The position numbers and the translations under genes are program-made. Positions 29,134 to 36,453 of a DNA stretch of 37,396 bases are shown here, one piece after another. The DNA is taken from IMG/VR virus record IMGVR_UViG_3300047496_000026, positions 1-37,396 of that record; one strand, given 5' to 3'. The DNA is from a virus. The notes under the pieces were generated by a model. That model was not told where the DNA came from, did not search any database, and saw only the letters and a program-made list of their open reading frames with translations. The number at the start of each line of letters is the position of its first letter. The stretch's first letter is position 1.

Positions 29134-30108
29134 CTAGTTGAGCCTGCCGTTGGTGCCGAATGCGCTTGCGAGTTCCTTCGCAAACTCTTCGGTTGCTGCA
29201 CGATCAGTCCGAGGGGCTGAACGAGGTACTGAGGTGCGGGGGGCAGACCCGGAACCGGAGGGATTGAGTGATCCTTGCTTAGACTTTCGCTCGGTGGATT
29301 TCTGCTGTCTAGTCTTTTGCTCTAGACCTAGTACCCGATTCCGAGTTGGCTCGAAGTCAATGGCAGCCATGCGGATAGCTTTGGCGATGCCTTCGATTGG
29401 CGAGGGTGAGGTAGCCACGAATGCAGCAACAGTAGGAGCAGCGAGTGAGGTGAGAAGGTTGACCTCTTCCTCAGTAACGTTAGGGTGCTGCTCTTTGAAC
29501 AGTGCGACGCCCGAGAGGATTTCCTGCTGGACCTTCGACTGCTGCTGTTGCTGGTTGAACTGTTCGACAGAGGCACGGGCAGCAGCGGCTTCGGCACGGG
29601 AGGCTTGGACTTCGGACCACATGCCCATCTGCACCGGGTCTTCGGTGTCTAGCCACTCGGGGGGAGTCTCGGCTACAGGAGCTACAGGGGCAGGTGGTAC
29701 CGGAGTCTGATCGACTTGCGGCGGTGCCTGTTCTCCGGTGGTGGGTGCCGGTGGGGCGGGCGGCTGGTACCCCTGGTCACGGAGAGTCCTCCCAAGTTCG
29801 TAGAGAAGGCGAGCTTCCTCTAGAGGGACTTCCTTGTCACCAAGCATGACCGTGGGAACGGGGGGTGCCTGGTCGGCAGTGGGGGGCGGGTCGGCAGGCG
29901 GGTCGGCAGGTGGCTCATCGGTGCTGCCTTCCGGGGTGATGGGTTCGATGGGCTCGTCGGCCTTGCCCGGATAGGCGAACCCGGCATCGGAGAGTGAGGT
30001 AAGGAACTGGTCGAAGTCGATGTCGTCTTCTGTCTCCCGTCCCGAAGGAACAGCGGGTGCAGAGGCGAACGGGTCGAACGGCTCATCAATGGGCAGTGGA
30101 TCGGGCAC
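29134..30108 (-). CDS. scaffolding protein
   Basis: The 324-residue protein has an acidic, Pro-rich N-terminal half (PADPPADPPPTADQAPP) and a helical C-terminal half with a Gln run (EQFNQQQQQSKVQQEI) and a basic tail (KSTERKSKQGSLNPSG). This acidic-to-basic helical layout directly upstream of the major capsid gene is characteristic of phage scaffolds. The start is GTG 30108. Confidence 0.8.
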   Translation of the reverse strand: MPDPLPIDEPFDPFASAPAVPSGRETEDDIDFDQFLTSLSDAGFAYPGKADEPIEPITPEGSTDEPPADPPADPPPTADQAPPVPTVMLGDKEVPLEEARLLYELGRTLRDQGYQPPAPPAPTTGEQAPPQVDQTPVPPAPVAPVAETPPEWLDTEDPVQMGMWSEVQASRAEAAAARASVEQFNQQQQQSKVQQEILSGVALFKEQHPNVTEEEVNLLTSLAAPTVAAFVATSPSPIEGIAKAIRMAAIDFEPTRNRVLGLEQKTRQQKSTERKSKQGSLNPSGSGSAPRTSVPRSAPRTDRAATEEFAKELASAFGTNGRLN

Positions 30109-30109
30109 G

Positions 30110-30517
30110 TTACTGTCCTGCTACTTCCTGCATCACACGACGCATCTCGTCAGGGTTCGGAGAGAGGCCGGGGGTAGGGCCGCTGCCCGGTTGGGCTGGT
30201 CCCGATGGCGGCTGCATGGACGGCATCTGTGGGTTCTGTGCCCCACCCCCGGCTGGCCCACCCGGCGTTGACATGCCTGGGGGCGTGCCGCCTGCACCGG
30301 GGGGAGTCTGCCCACCCCCGCCCGGTGCTGGCTGATGTCCACCTTGCCCTTGTGGAGCGTGCTTGCTCTGGATGAAGGTACCCATGAGCTTGATGACTTC
30401 GGACCCAAAGTGGAGGTCGGCGTCGGGTGCCGACATCGCAGAGGCGATGTCCTGCATGGCGGCATTGATGCCGTCAACGAACGAGGCAGGAGCCTTCGAG
30501 CTTTGGGAGGTGGCCAC
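30110..30517 (-). CDS. Gly/Pro-rich protein, head group
   Basis: The 135-residue protein has a helical N-terminus (INAAMQDIASAMSAPDADLHFG) and a Gly/Pro/Gln-rich disordered middle, then a short C-terminal helix (PDEMRRVMQEVAGQ). GTG 30517 is the start, without a clear ribosome-binding site. Next to the scaffold gene, it may be a small scaffold partner or capsid-inner protein; this is inference. Confidence 0.55.
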   Translation of the reverse strand: MATSQSSKAPASFVDGINAAMQDIASAMSAPDADLHFGSEVIKLMGTFIQSKHAPQGQGGHQPAPGGGGQTPPGAGGTPPGMSTPGGPAGGGAQNPQMPSMQPPSGPAQPGSGPTPGLSPNPDEMRRVMQEVAGQ

Positions 30518-30525
30518 TGGTTAGA

Positions 30526-30666
30526 TCAAGGCTTGAGGTCGGTGGGCGAACCCATGCGACGCTTCATGTCGGGGTTGGCTCCGTACTCGCCCTTGGTCTG
30601 ACCCTGCATCTGCACGTTGGTCTTACCGGACTTACCGGAGTAGTGGGAAGCTGCTCTGTCGGCCAT
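30526..30666 (-). CDS. 46-aa basic protein, head group
   Basis: A short hydrophilic peptide (MADRAASHYSGKSGKTNVQM, ending DMKRRMGSPTDLKP), basic overall. AAGGAGCCATC precedes the ATG, a good ribosome-binding site, and it fits exactly between two genes. No family recognised. Confidence 0.65.
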   Translation of the reverse strand: MADRAASHYSGKSGKTNVQMQGQTKGEYGANPDMKRRMGSPTDLKP

Positions 30667-30675
30667 GATGGCTCC

Positions 30676-31092
30676 TTACGCTGGTGGGTTGGGGTCGGGG
30701 ATGGGGTTGCCGTTGGCATCCTCGGTGGGGGCAGAAGGAACCGGGGCCGGGTCGATCGGCACCTCACCGGTGGGAGGGGTGGTGTCGGTGGGGGCGACAG
30801 GCTGACTCGGGATGGTCGGCGAGGTGCCAGCGGGAGTGGTGGTGCTGGGGGTAGCAGCAGCCAGAGCATCGGTGTTGGCGGCGATGGCAGCAGTCTGCAC
30901 CGCAAGCTCGGCACTGATGTCGGCTGGGACAGGAGCGCCACCCGTGGTGCCAGCATCGAATGCGGCGACAGCAGCATTCGTGGCGGTAGTGTTCGCCGTT
31001 ACTGCGGCGGTCAGGTCTGCGAGTGCAGAAAGGTTATCAGCCATGATATCGAATATCTCCCTAAGTAGTTGACGGTCTGAGTGTTCAAACAT
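30676..31092 (-). CDS. Ala/Thr-rich coiled-coil protein with Pro-rich tail
   Basis: The 138-residue protein starts MFEHSDRQLLREIFDIMADN, followed by an Ala/Thr heptad-like helix (LADLTAAVTANTTATNAAVA) and a Pro/Thr-rich C-terminal half. ATG 31092 has AAGGA upstream; the frame could extend 11 codons but through a hairpin region. Short proteins with this front end are frequent in phage structural groups; exact role unknown. Confidence 0.6.
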   Translation of the reverse strand: MFEHSDRQLLREIFDIMADNLSALADLTAAVTANTTATNAAVAAFDAGTTGGAPVPADISAELAVQTAAIAANTDALAAATPSTTTPAGTSPTIPSQPVAPTDTTPPTGEVPIDPAPVPSAPTEDANGNPIPDPNPPA

Positions 31093-31116
31093 TGGCAGAG
31101 TCCTTATTGAGCTAGT

Positions 31117-31149
31117 GGGATGCACCTAGCGGTCGGATAGATGCATCCC
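31117..31149 (-). other. 12-bp hairpin downstream of the tiny basic gene
   Basis: GGGATGCACCTA (31117-31128) pairs with TAGATGCATCCC (31138-31149) through 12 positions including one G-U, with a 9-base loop. No U-run follows in the direction of transcription. It may be an RNA processing or stabilising element between the micropeptide genes and the next coding gene. Confidence 0.6.
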
Positions 31150-31177
31150 CCTCGCTTAACGAGGTGGAGTGGTAGGG

Positions 31178-31225
31178 CTACTTGCGCTTGCCCCGGCCAC
31201 CGTGACGTCCCTTATGACGGGCCAT
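31178..31225 (-). CDS. 15-aa basic micropeptide
   Basis: MARHKGRHGGRGKRK is a complete 15-residue frame with the strongest ribosome-binding site in the region (AAAGGAGGTGGCACAT before the ATG). It has 7 Arg/Lys, 2 His and no acidic or hydrophobic core residues. Together with two neighbours it forms a set of tiny acid-free proteins in the head-gene group. DNA or RNA binding is inferred from charge. The chance of a non-coding coincidence remains because of its length. Confidence 0.55.
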   Translation of the reverse strand: MARHKGRHGGRGKRK

Positions 31226-31267
31226 ATGTGCCACCTCCTTTCGAGCTAGAACGAGTGAGAGAGAAGA

Positions 31268-31381
31268 TCAGTGGCCTCGGCTACCGTGGGTGCGGAGCTT
31301 GCGGGTGTGGCCGGTGCGCCCGATGCGCTTCTTCGAGCCGAAACCGGAACCCTTGGTGCGACCTACCGTGACACGCTTCAT
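31268..31381 (-). CDS. 37-aa basic micropeptide
   Basis: A 37-residue peptide, MKRVTVGRTKGSGFGSKKRI then a GRTGHTRKLRTHGSRGH tail, with 12 Lys/Arg, 3 His and no Asp or Glu. The start overlaps the previous stop (TAATG), with GGAGG just upstream. It looks like a nucleic-acid-binding tail rather than a folded domain. Possible role in neutralising packaged DNA or binding structural RNA; unproven. Confidence 0.65.
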   Translation of the reverse strand: MKRVTVGRTKGSGFGSKKRIGRTGHTRKLRTHGSRGH

Positions 31382-31464
31382 TACTTCCTCCGTGCTGACT
31401 TGCGGGTGGATGACTTGCGACCGGCACGCCCGCCAGTCTTGTAGACGAGGGACTTGAACGGCAT
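31381..31464 (-). CDS. 27-aa basic micropeptide
   Basis: A 27-residue peptide (MPFKSLVYKTGGRAGRKSST, then RKSARRK) with 10 Lys/Arg and no acidic residues. It starts by TGATG overlap with the gene before and ends by TAATG overlap with the gene after, so it lies in a coupled chain. No family recognised. Confidence 0.65.
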   Translation of the reverse strand: MPFKSLVYKTGGRAGRKSSTRKSARRK

Positions 31465-31655
31465 CAGCAGACCTCCGACTCAGGGGTGTCCTCGGTGTAG
31501 CGTGAGAGGTCACCGTCGATGAGGTGTTCGTGCGAGTGCCCGAACTTGCCCTCGTCGTCACCAGTGGCGAACCGGTCGGACACACGGTGGCCACCGGTAG
31601 CCGTGGAGGTGACCCACGCTTTGTTCGTGGTCGCTGGGCCTAGGTACTCTGCCAT
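31464..31655 (-). CDS. 63-aa protein of unknown function, head group
   Basis: A 63-residue hydrophilic protein (MAEYLGPATTNKAWVTSTAT...) with an acidic C-terminus and several His (GHSHEH). ATG 31655 is chosen over a TTG 12 codons upstream that overlaps the WhiB stop. It starts 20 bases after the WhiB-like gene and is coupled to the next micropeptide by TGATG. No family recognised. Confidence 0.55.
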   Translation of the reverse strand: MAEYLGPATTNKAWVTSTATGGHRVSDRFATGDDEGKFGHSHEHLIDGDLSRYTEDTPESEVC

Positions 31656-31674
31656 GCCCGAGAGTTTTCCGGGG

Positions 31675-31929
31675 TCAGGCGGTACGGGCAAGCATTATGC
31701 GTTCACGTCGTAGACGCTTGCGTTCTTGCTTAGTAAGGCCACCCCATATGCCATCGGAGATGTTGTGTTCGAGTGCGTATTCGAGACACTGCTCTTTGAC
31801 GTGGCAAGAGTCACACACTCGTTTAGCGGTGTAGGTGATGTCTTGATGGCGACCTATTACTTGAAAGAACAGTCGTTGGTCTATGCGTAGTATGCGACAG
31901 GCGCTCTCTACCATCCAGTCATCGTCCAC
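31675..31929 (-). CDS. WhiB-family iron-sulfur transcription regulator
   Basis: The 84-residue protein has the four WhiB cysteines (C11, C39, C42, C48; the last three as C-x2-C-x5-C), the GIWGG turn at 60-64 and a basic C-terminal ERKRLRRER helix. WhiB proteins bind a [4Fe-4S] cluster and partner the primary sigma factor in actinobacteria, so this marks the host group. The gene lies inside the head-gene run between portal and micropeptides, starting at GTG 31929 with GGGGGAGTTTAGACG upstream. It may switch host or late phage transcription. Confidence 0.9.
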   Translation of the reverse strand: MDDDWMVESACRILRIDQRLFFQVIGRHQDITYTAKRVCDSCHVKEQCLEYALEHNISDGIWGGLTKQERKRLRRERIMLARTA

Positions 31930-31944
31930 CGTCTAAACTCCCCC

Positions 31945-33810
31945 TTAGTGTGGATGGCCCGTACCAGGGCCGGTTGGCTGTGCGTTGCCGCCAGAACCCT
32001 TCTGAGCAGCGGCCTGTGCCATAGCAGCAGCTTGCGCCTGCTCCTTGGCCTCCATGCGCTGTTCGATGTCCTGCCAGTGAGGGAAGTTGTGTGTCTGTAG
32101 GACTGCCTGCCGGTCGATAGCGTGCATGGCAAGGAGTGCATCGGCCTCGGCAATGCGAGCCTGGCGTGAGGTTGGGTTGCCCGAACCTGCCATGACTTGC
32201 ATGGAGAACTTCATAGGTTCCGCACCGGAGGGCGAGGGTGTATAGAAATGTCTAGCCGCAAATCGGATGGCACTATTCGCTCCATCCTCTCCAACAATCG
32301 CCATAACTCGGGGAGTGTCGTAGTTCTGAATAGCAAGGTGAGCGAGTAGGTTGTACTGCTCGGTGAGTGTCCTTTCCAGGTTACGCAGCGACCCCCGGAT
32401 TCGGACAAAGCCAGCTTCTTGAGTTGACTGCACAGTTTGTTGCGCTTGTCTTCCGTTAGGTTGCTGACCCTTACTGACGCCTGACAATCCACTGATGTTC
32501 TCCATCGTTTGCTTCCAGTAGGACAGACCCTGCCAGACATCGGATGAGAGTTTGGGCGGCTCCATCCACATAGGCTTGGTGCCTTGCCCGTTGGCTGTTT
32601 GCGAGTTCATGGACAGTCGGAGGCCGGGACGGTTGACTATCTGAGTCCGTTCCAACCCACTGTTCTTAACGTCCATGAAGATTGGGTTGCCGACCAGTTC
32701 GATGTTTCCCTGGACGCTAGACAGGATTCGATTGATAGCGATTTGGGCGGGAGCGAGATGGCTGACAATGGGTGTCGGCCAGAACTCTCCCATCTCTTCA
32801 TCGACGTAGCGAGAGTAGGGATGACGATTGTTCTCCCATAGGTCAATGGCATACTCGTCGAACAGAACAACGTTGCCAGTAAATACGACAACTCGCCATG
32901 AATCGTAGACAACCCTCTCAGGTCCAGTGTCGCCAGCCGACCAGTCGGTTTGCTCTCGTTCTTCTTCCTGGTTCTCTTTGATCCAGCACTCGTAGACATC
33001 TACACCTTCCGTGAGGATATTGTCGCCTGCGTTTTGGGGAGCCTGTCCGGGTAGTCCCCAAACGGTAGATGTGGAACCAGGAAGGTTGCCGGGCTGTGCC
33101 ATCGGATAGGAGTTGCCGAGTGAGGACTGCGGACGAGTTGAGCCGTCAGCAGAACGATCCCCATACATGGCTGCTGCCATGATGGCTCCGTAGTCGGCAT
33201 TGGGCCACCGCCTCTCCATCTCGTCCATCGTCATCTTGCGGACCTCGAAGAAGTACTGTGCGTCGTCCGTGCCAGTAGCGTTCGGGTCGGGGTAGAAGCT
33301 CCAAGCGTCCACTCGCTTGAGTGCAATGTTGCCGAGTCCTTCGTCAAGGCCAGCATCCCAGCACGCCTTGAAGATGCCAGCACCGAACTGTGCTGCATCC
33401 CACAGGACCAGGAGGATTTCCTTGTCCCACCCTTCGAGGGTTGAGGTGGTGGTGATGATCGCTTCGAGGTCGCTAGCGAGCTTCTGCATGTGGTTGACAA
33501 ACTTGTCACCGGCAGTGGTAGCGGGTGCAGCGATGGGGGTGATGGATTGATCCGTCATCCACGCTATGCGGGACGACAGGATCGGGAAGATTTCCGAGTC
33601 GGTAACGTTAGGAGTCCACGGCTGCCGAGAGTCCATTGAAGACTGGCGGTTAGTGGTCAGAAGGTAGTTGCGCCGCCATGTGGCTTGCAGTTGCTTCTTG
33701 TGTTCCTTGGCCTGCGTGTAGAGTTGCGTGAGGCGTTGGGTCAGTTCCCAATCCTCGAAGTTCACCATCGGGTCGTAGTCGGTGTATGGCGATGTCTGGA
33801 CAAGAGACAT
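31945..33810 (-). CDS. portal protein
   Basis: A 621-residue portal of the podovirus (P22-like) size class. It contains an N-terminal helical region (ELTQRLTQLYTQAKEHKKQL), the body with QFGAGIFKACWDAG near 140, ALKRVDAWSFYPDPNATG near 165, YDSWRVVVFTGNVVLFDEY near 305, and the long C-terminal helices with Ala/Gln-rich ends (MEAKEQAQAAAMAQAAAQKG). It forms the dodecameric DNA entry channel. Neighbours terminase upstream and scaffold/capsid downstream are standard. Confidence 0.85.
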   Translation of the reverse strand: MSLVQTSPYTDYDPMVNFEDWELTQRLTQLYTQAKEHKKQLQATWRRNYLLTTNRQSSMDSRQPWTPNVTDSEIFPILSSRIAWMTDQSITPIAAPATTAGDKFVNHMQKLASDLEAIITTTSTLEGWDKEILLVLWDAAQFGAGIFKACWDAGLDEGLGNIALKRVDAWSFYPDPNATGTDDAQYFFEVRKMTMDEMERRWPNADYGAIMAAAMYGDRSADGSTRPQSSLGNSYPMAQPGNLPGSTSTVWGLPGQAPQNAGDNILTEGVDVYECWIKENQEEEREQTDWSAGDTGPERVVYDSWRVVVFTGNVVLFDEYAIDLWENNRHPYSRYVDEEMGEFWPTPIVSHLAPAQIAINRILSSVQGNIELVGNPIFMDVKNSGLERTQIVNRPGLRLSMNSQTANGQGTKPMWMEPPKLSSDVWQGLSYWKQTMENISGLSGVSKGQQPNGRQAQQTVQSTQEAGFVRIRGSLRNLERTLTEQYNLLAHLAIQNYDTPRVMAIVGEDGANSAIRFAARHFYTPSPSGAEPMKFSMQVMAGSGNPTSRQARIAEADALLAMHAIDRQAVLQTHNFPHWQDIEQRMEAKEQAQAAAMAQAAAQKGSGGNAQPTGPGTGHPH

Positions 33811-33818
33811 GGGCGTGG

Positions 33819-34172
33819 CTAATCCTTAATGAAGGTAGCCGCACGGGTGGCGTCTAGACCTTCTTCGGTAACCCCGTGGGCAGAGGCGTCACGCATGTCG
33901 GATGGGTCGATGGGCTGGAAGTCGTGGGTGACTCCCGTGCGGATGGAGGCGATTTCGGACTGGCGCTTGAGTCCGTCGTAGAACTCTCGTTTGGAGTTGA
34001 CGTACTCCCCTACAGAGTGGTTGAAGTGTTCGGGGAATGAGCGGCCAGTGTTGAACGACCAGTTGCGCTTTGGAGAACTGGCACCGCACGTTGGGCAGGG
34101 CGGGATATGTTCCCGTGAGGTTACTGTGAATGAGTTGCCACAGGCGATGCAACGGAATGAGTATTGTGGCAT
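33819..34172 (-). CDS. FmdB-like zinc-ribbon protein
   Basis: The 117-residue protein opens with MPQYSFRCIACGNSFTVTSR and IPPCPTCGASSPKRNW, a CxxC...CxxC zinc ribbon of the FmdB-regulator type at residues 1-40, and continues with a hydrophilic helical part (SKREFYDGLKRQSEIASIRT). Such proteins occur in phages between terminase and portal genes; their role is unknown. ATG 34172 is chosen because the ribbon begins there; the upstream extension is compositionally unlike it. Confidence 0.75.
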   Translation of the reverse strand: MPQYSFRCIACGNSFTVTSREHIPPCPTCGASSPKRNWSFNTGRSFPEHFNHSVGEYVNSKREFYDGLKRQSEIASIRTGVTHDFQPIDPSDMRDASAHGVTEEGLDATRAATFIKD

Positions 34173-34189
34173 AGCACGTTGCGGGGTTC

Positions 34190-34208
34190 TTAGGGGTGCA
34201 ACCCCTAA
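34190..34208. other. hairpin at the end of the terminase gene
   Basis: TTAGGGG (34190-34196) pairs perfectly with CCCCTAA (34202-34208) around a 5-base loop. On the minus strand it includes the stop of the large terminase gene. No U-run follows, so it is more likely a processing or translation signal than a terminator. Confidence 0.45.
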
Positions 34209-35794
34209 CCCATTGCCTCCCAAGGTGGCTTGTTGAATAGGTCGTTGGTGTTGTCGAACTCTTTTGCCAGTTCGTAGACGAGCGGCCCCTCGGTGACTGT
34301 GGTGACAATGGCGATTGCGTATGCCATCACGGCGTCATCGTACATCTTGTAGCTGGCCGGGCCAAGCTCCCCGTTCGGGAGGTTGACGTAGTTCTGCATT
34401 TGGTCATAGGTGCGTTCGTCATGGATTGTCAAGCCTTTTTGACCAAGTAGCCAGATGACTTGCGCCATAGCCCAATGCTTGCGTTGGTAGTTGGTTTGCC
34501 AGCCGAATGAGGTGGAGAGTTTGCCCGGTGCTTTGTCGGGCCAACGATGCTGCCAAACGTTAGGATACGAGTGGTCTTGGATGACGCCAATGGCGGCGTA
34601 ACCCGGTCCTTCTATCTCAACGTTTAGTAGTGCTTCGTTGAAGTAGAAGGCAAGCTCCATGAGCTTATGAGCGAAGATGACAGGATCAACATGCCCGTGC
34701 CACACTGCCACTTGCTCGTAGGTGTAGCGGTTGATGACTTGAATGCAAGCCCCATCTCCGTACACTGTGCGAGAAGGGTCGCCAGCGACAACGTACTTGG
34801 ACTTGAAGCTAGTGCCAGGGTAAGAGAAGAGAGTAAGGGGTCCGGTGGCATCCTTGATGAACTCTATCCTGCCGTTGTTGTTGACGAGAGTACCGGTGAC
34901 TCCACGTTCGGGAACGTAGCAGTCGTCTAGCTTCTCTAGAGGGAAGACGTTGGTACCGGTGGTGAGGAAGGCTTCCTCGGGCGAGCATGGGTACTCTTGC
35001 TTGAACTTGTTTTCGTCGCCGTTCTTGATCTTGTATCGACGCCACGCTATTTGGCCGGGGTTGAGCGAATAGCGTTTGGCTAGCTCACGCTCTACTGATG
35101 TATAGTCTCGGGTTGTTAGGGTTGTCTCGGGGAAGCAATACTCTTCGTGATTGAACCACGGAAAGAACAGTGGGACGTACTGTGACTCGCCATGTTTGGC
35201 TCTCATCCACTCTTCGTGAAACCATCCTCCCACTCCGTTAGCCGTCGATTCAATAACAACGATAGTACCGTGCTTGTCGGGGATGGACTCGTTGAGTCCC
35301 ACCATGAGAGTTTCGGGGTCTTCCCAGAAGGCGCACTCTGAACAGTGGACTGCATGGTAAGTGAAGGACCGACCTGAGCCAGTGTTTCGAGCAGTAGCAA
35401 CGGACATAGAGCTTCGGGTTTCCTGCCATGAGAGTGTCTTCTGCGTATTGTGCTTTTCATGGAAAAGGTCTTTCATCGGCCACTCTTCCCACATGAGCTT
35501 CGTCATGTCGAAGAGGTGTTGTGCCGCCTTGGTTTCGTGGGCGATGACGAGTGACTTCGTGCCGGGGTGGATGAAAGTCCAGTTGAAGAGGACGCCTTCG
35601 GAGGCAGTGGAGATACCCAACTGGCGACCCTTGAGCACGATGATGCGTACCGGGAGGCCGAGGTTGTACTGCCGCTCTATCTCATCAATGAGTTGTTTCT
35701 GCGCCCACGCAAAAGGTTCATTCAGGTCTAGGCGCTCCACCTGTAGATCCTTTTTCTGGATCGTCAGGCGGTGCATCAGCGGAGCCAGTTTCAT
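34205..35794 (-). CDS. terL: terminase large subunit
   Basis: A 529-residue packaging motor. The ATPase part has the deviant Walker A LKGRQLGIST at 54-63, SLVIAHETKAAQHLF near 81, and a Walker B region VHCSECAFWED near 149-159. A TANGVGGWFHEEW block (coupling region) is near 184. The RNase H-like nuclease part has VAGDPSRTVYGDG (Asp339), NVEIEGPGYAAI (Glu393/395) and a late acidic pair YDDAVMAYAIA. The first 77 bases overlap the small-subunit gene; ATG 35776 is an alternative start. No strong ribosome-binding site is seen. Confidence 0.92.
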   Translation of the reverse strand: MKLAPLMHRLTIQKKDLQVERLDLNEPFAWAQKQLIDEIERQYNLGLPVRIIVLKGRQLGISTASEGVLFNWTFIHPGTKSLVIAHETKAAQHLFDMTKLMWEEWPMKDLFHEKHNTQKTLSWQETRSSMSVATARNTGSGRSFTYHAVHCSECAFWEDPETLMVGLNESIPDKHGTIVVIESTANGVGGWFHEEWMRAKHGESQYVPLFFPWFNHEEYCFPETTLTTRDYTSVERELAKRYSLNPGQIAWRRYKIKNGDENKFKQEYPCSPEEAFLTTGTNVFPLEKLDDCYVPERGVTGTLVNNNGRIEFIKDATGPLTLFSYPGTSFKSKYVVAGDPSRTVYGDGACIQVINRYTYEQVAVWHGHVDPVIFAHKLMELAFYFNEALLNVEIEGPGYAAIGVIQDHSYPNVWQHRWPDKAPGKLSTSFGWQTNYQRKHWAMAQVIWLLGQKGLTIHDERTYDQMQNYVNLPNGELGPASYKMYDDAVMAYAIAIVTTVTEGPLVYELAKEFDNTNDLFNKPPWEAMG

Positions 35795-36209
35795 AAATAG
35801 AAGAGGTTGGTTCGGCGGCGTCGGTACGGCGAGTCTCGGCCATTATGCCATCAAGCTCGGACTGTAGCCGACCAATGGAGTCGGGTGCTTGATTACCTAC
35901 TAGGGACTGGGCTTTTGCCAACAGGGTCATGTTGAGTTGGAGTCGGCGGGCCGGTGGAGCTTGCGAGATGAGGACGAGGGTGTCCTCGTATGCCTTCCAC
36001 ATCAGAGCGTGCATAGCCTCTGCAAGTTCGGCGGTGCCGTAACGTTCTATGCGAAGGTCCATCTGTAGCTCTTTTACCGCTTCGACTTCAATGTAAAAGG
36101 CGTTGGCGACGGCAGTGGGTGGCACACCGACTTCGAGCAGACGGGTGATGATGGTCGGCAGCCAGTCGGGCGAGTCAGAGTCCAGGGTCCACAGGTCGGC
36201 GTAGGTCAT
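35718..36209 (-). CDS. probable terminase small subunit
   Basis: The 163-residue helical protein sits directly before terL. An HTH-like part (ITRLLEVGVPPTAVANAFYI, about 20-45) is followed by helices (ELAEAMHALMWKAYEDTLVL, LQLNMTLLAKAQSLVG) and an acidic disordered tail. DNA-binding N-terminus, helical oligomerisation core and tail match small terminases, which recognise the packaging site. ATG 36209 is used; it overlaps the previous gene's end by 35 bases. Confidence 0.7.
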   Translation of the reverse strand: MTYADLWTLDSDSPDWLPTIITRLLEVGVPPTAVANAFYIEVEAVKELQMDLRIERYGTAELAEAMHALMWKAYEDTLVLISQAPPARRLQLNMTLLAKAQSLVGNQAPDSIGRLQSELDGIMAETRRTDAAEPTSSIYETGSADAPPDDPEKGSTGGAPRPE

Positions 36210-36453
36210 CGGTAACGACGACCATTCGCAAGCGTGCATGTATCGCCGCTATTTCGGATGGGTGGCCCTGGAAATGATCCATGCACATCGCACACACCCA
36301 ACCGACCAAGGGTACCCACTCTTCGGCCATTGGAGTATTGCAGCAGAGGCAATCGAACACTTTGTTGTTGGCCACTAGGCGTAGTGTTCGGTCCGGGCAT
36401 GTGCAGTACTGTTCGAGGTTCCAGCATGTCCGACATCTAGGCGATGTACCCAT
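36175..36453 (-). CDS. 92-aa multi-cysteine zinc protein
   Basis: Three cysteine clusters are visible: CRTCWNLEQYCTC (7-19), CLCC (36-39) and VCAMCMDHFQGH (53-64), with several His, suggesting two zinc sites. The C-terminus is basic-hydrophobic (HARLRMVVVTDDLRR). It starts within the end of the preceding gene (17-base overlap) and precedes the terminase small subunit. Function unknown; a packaging or late regulatory factor is possible. Confidence 0.7.
   Translation of the reverse strand: MGTSPRCRTCWNLEQYCTCPDRTLRLVANNKVFDCLCCNTPMAEEWVPLVGWVCAMCMDHFQGHPSEIAAIHARLRMVVVTDDLRRPVDPGL

Noticed and set aside
28266-29141. 291-codon rightward ORF opposite the major capsid gene
   Set aside because: Antisense shadow of a strongly constrained capsid gene; composition (Gly/Val/Glu/Arg) follows from codon bias.
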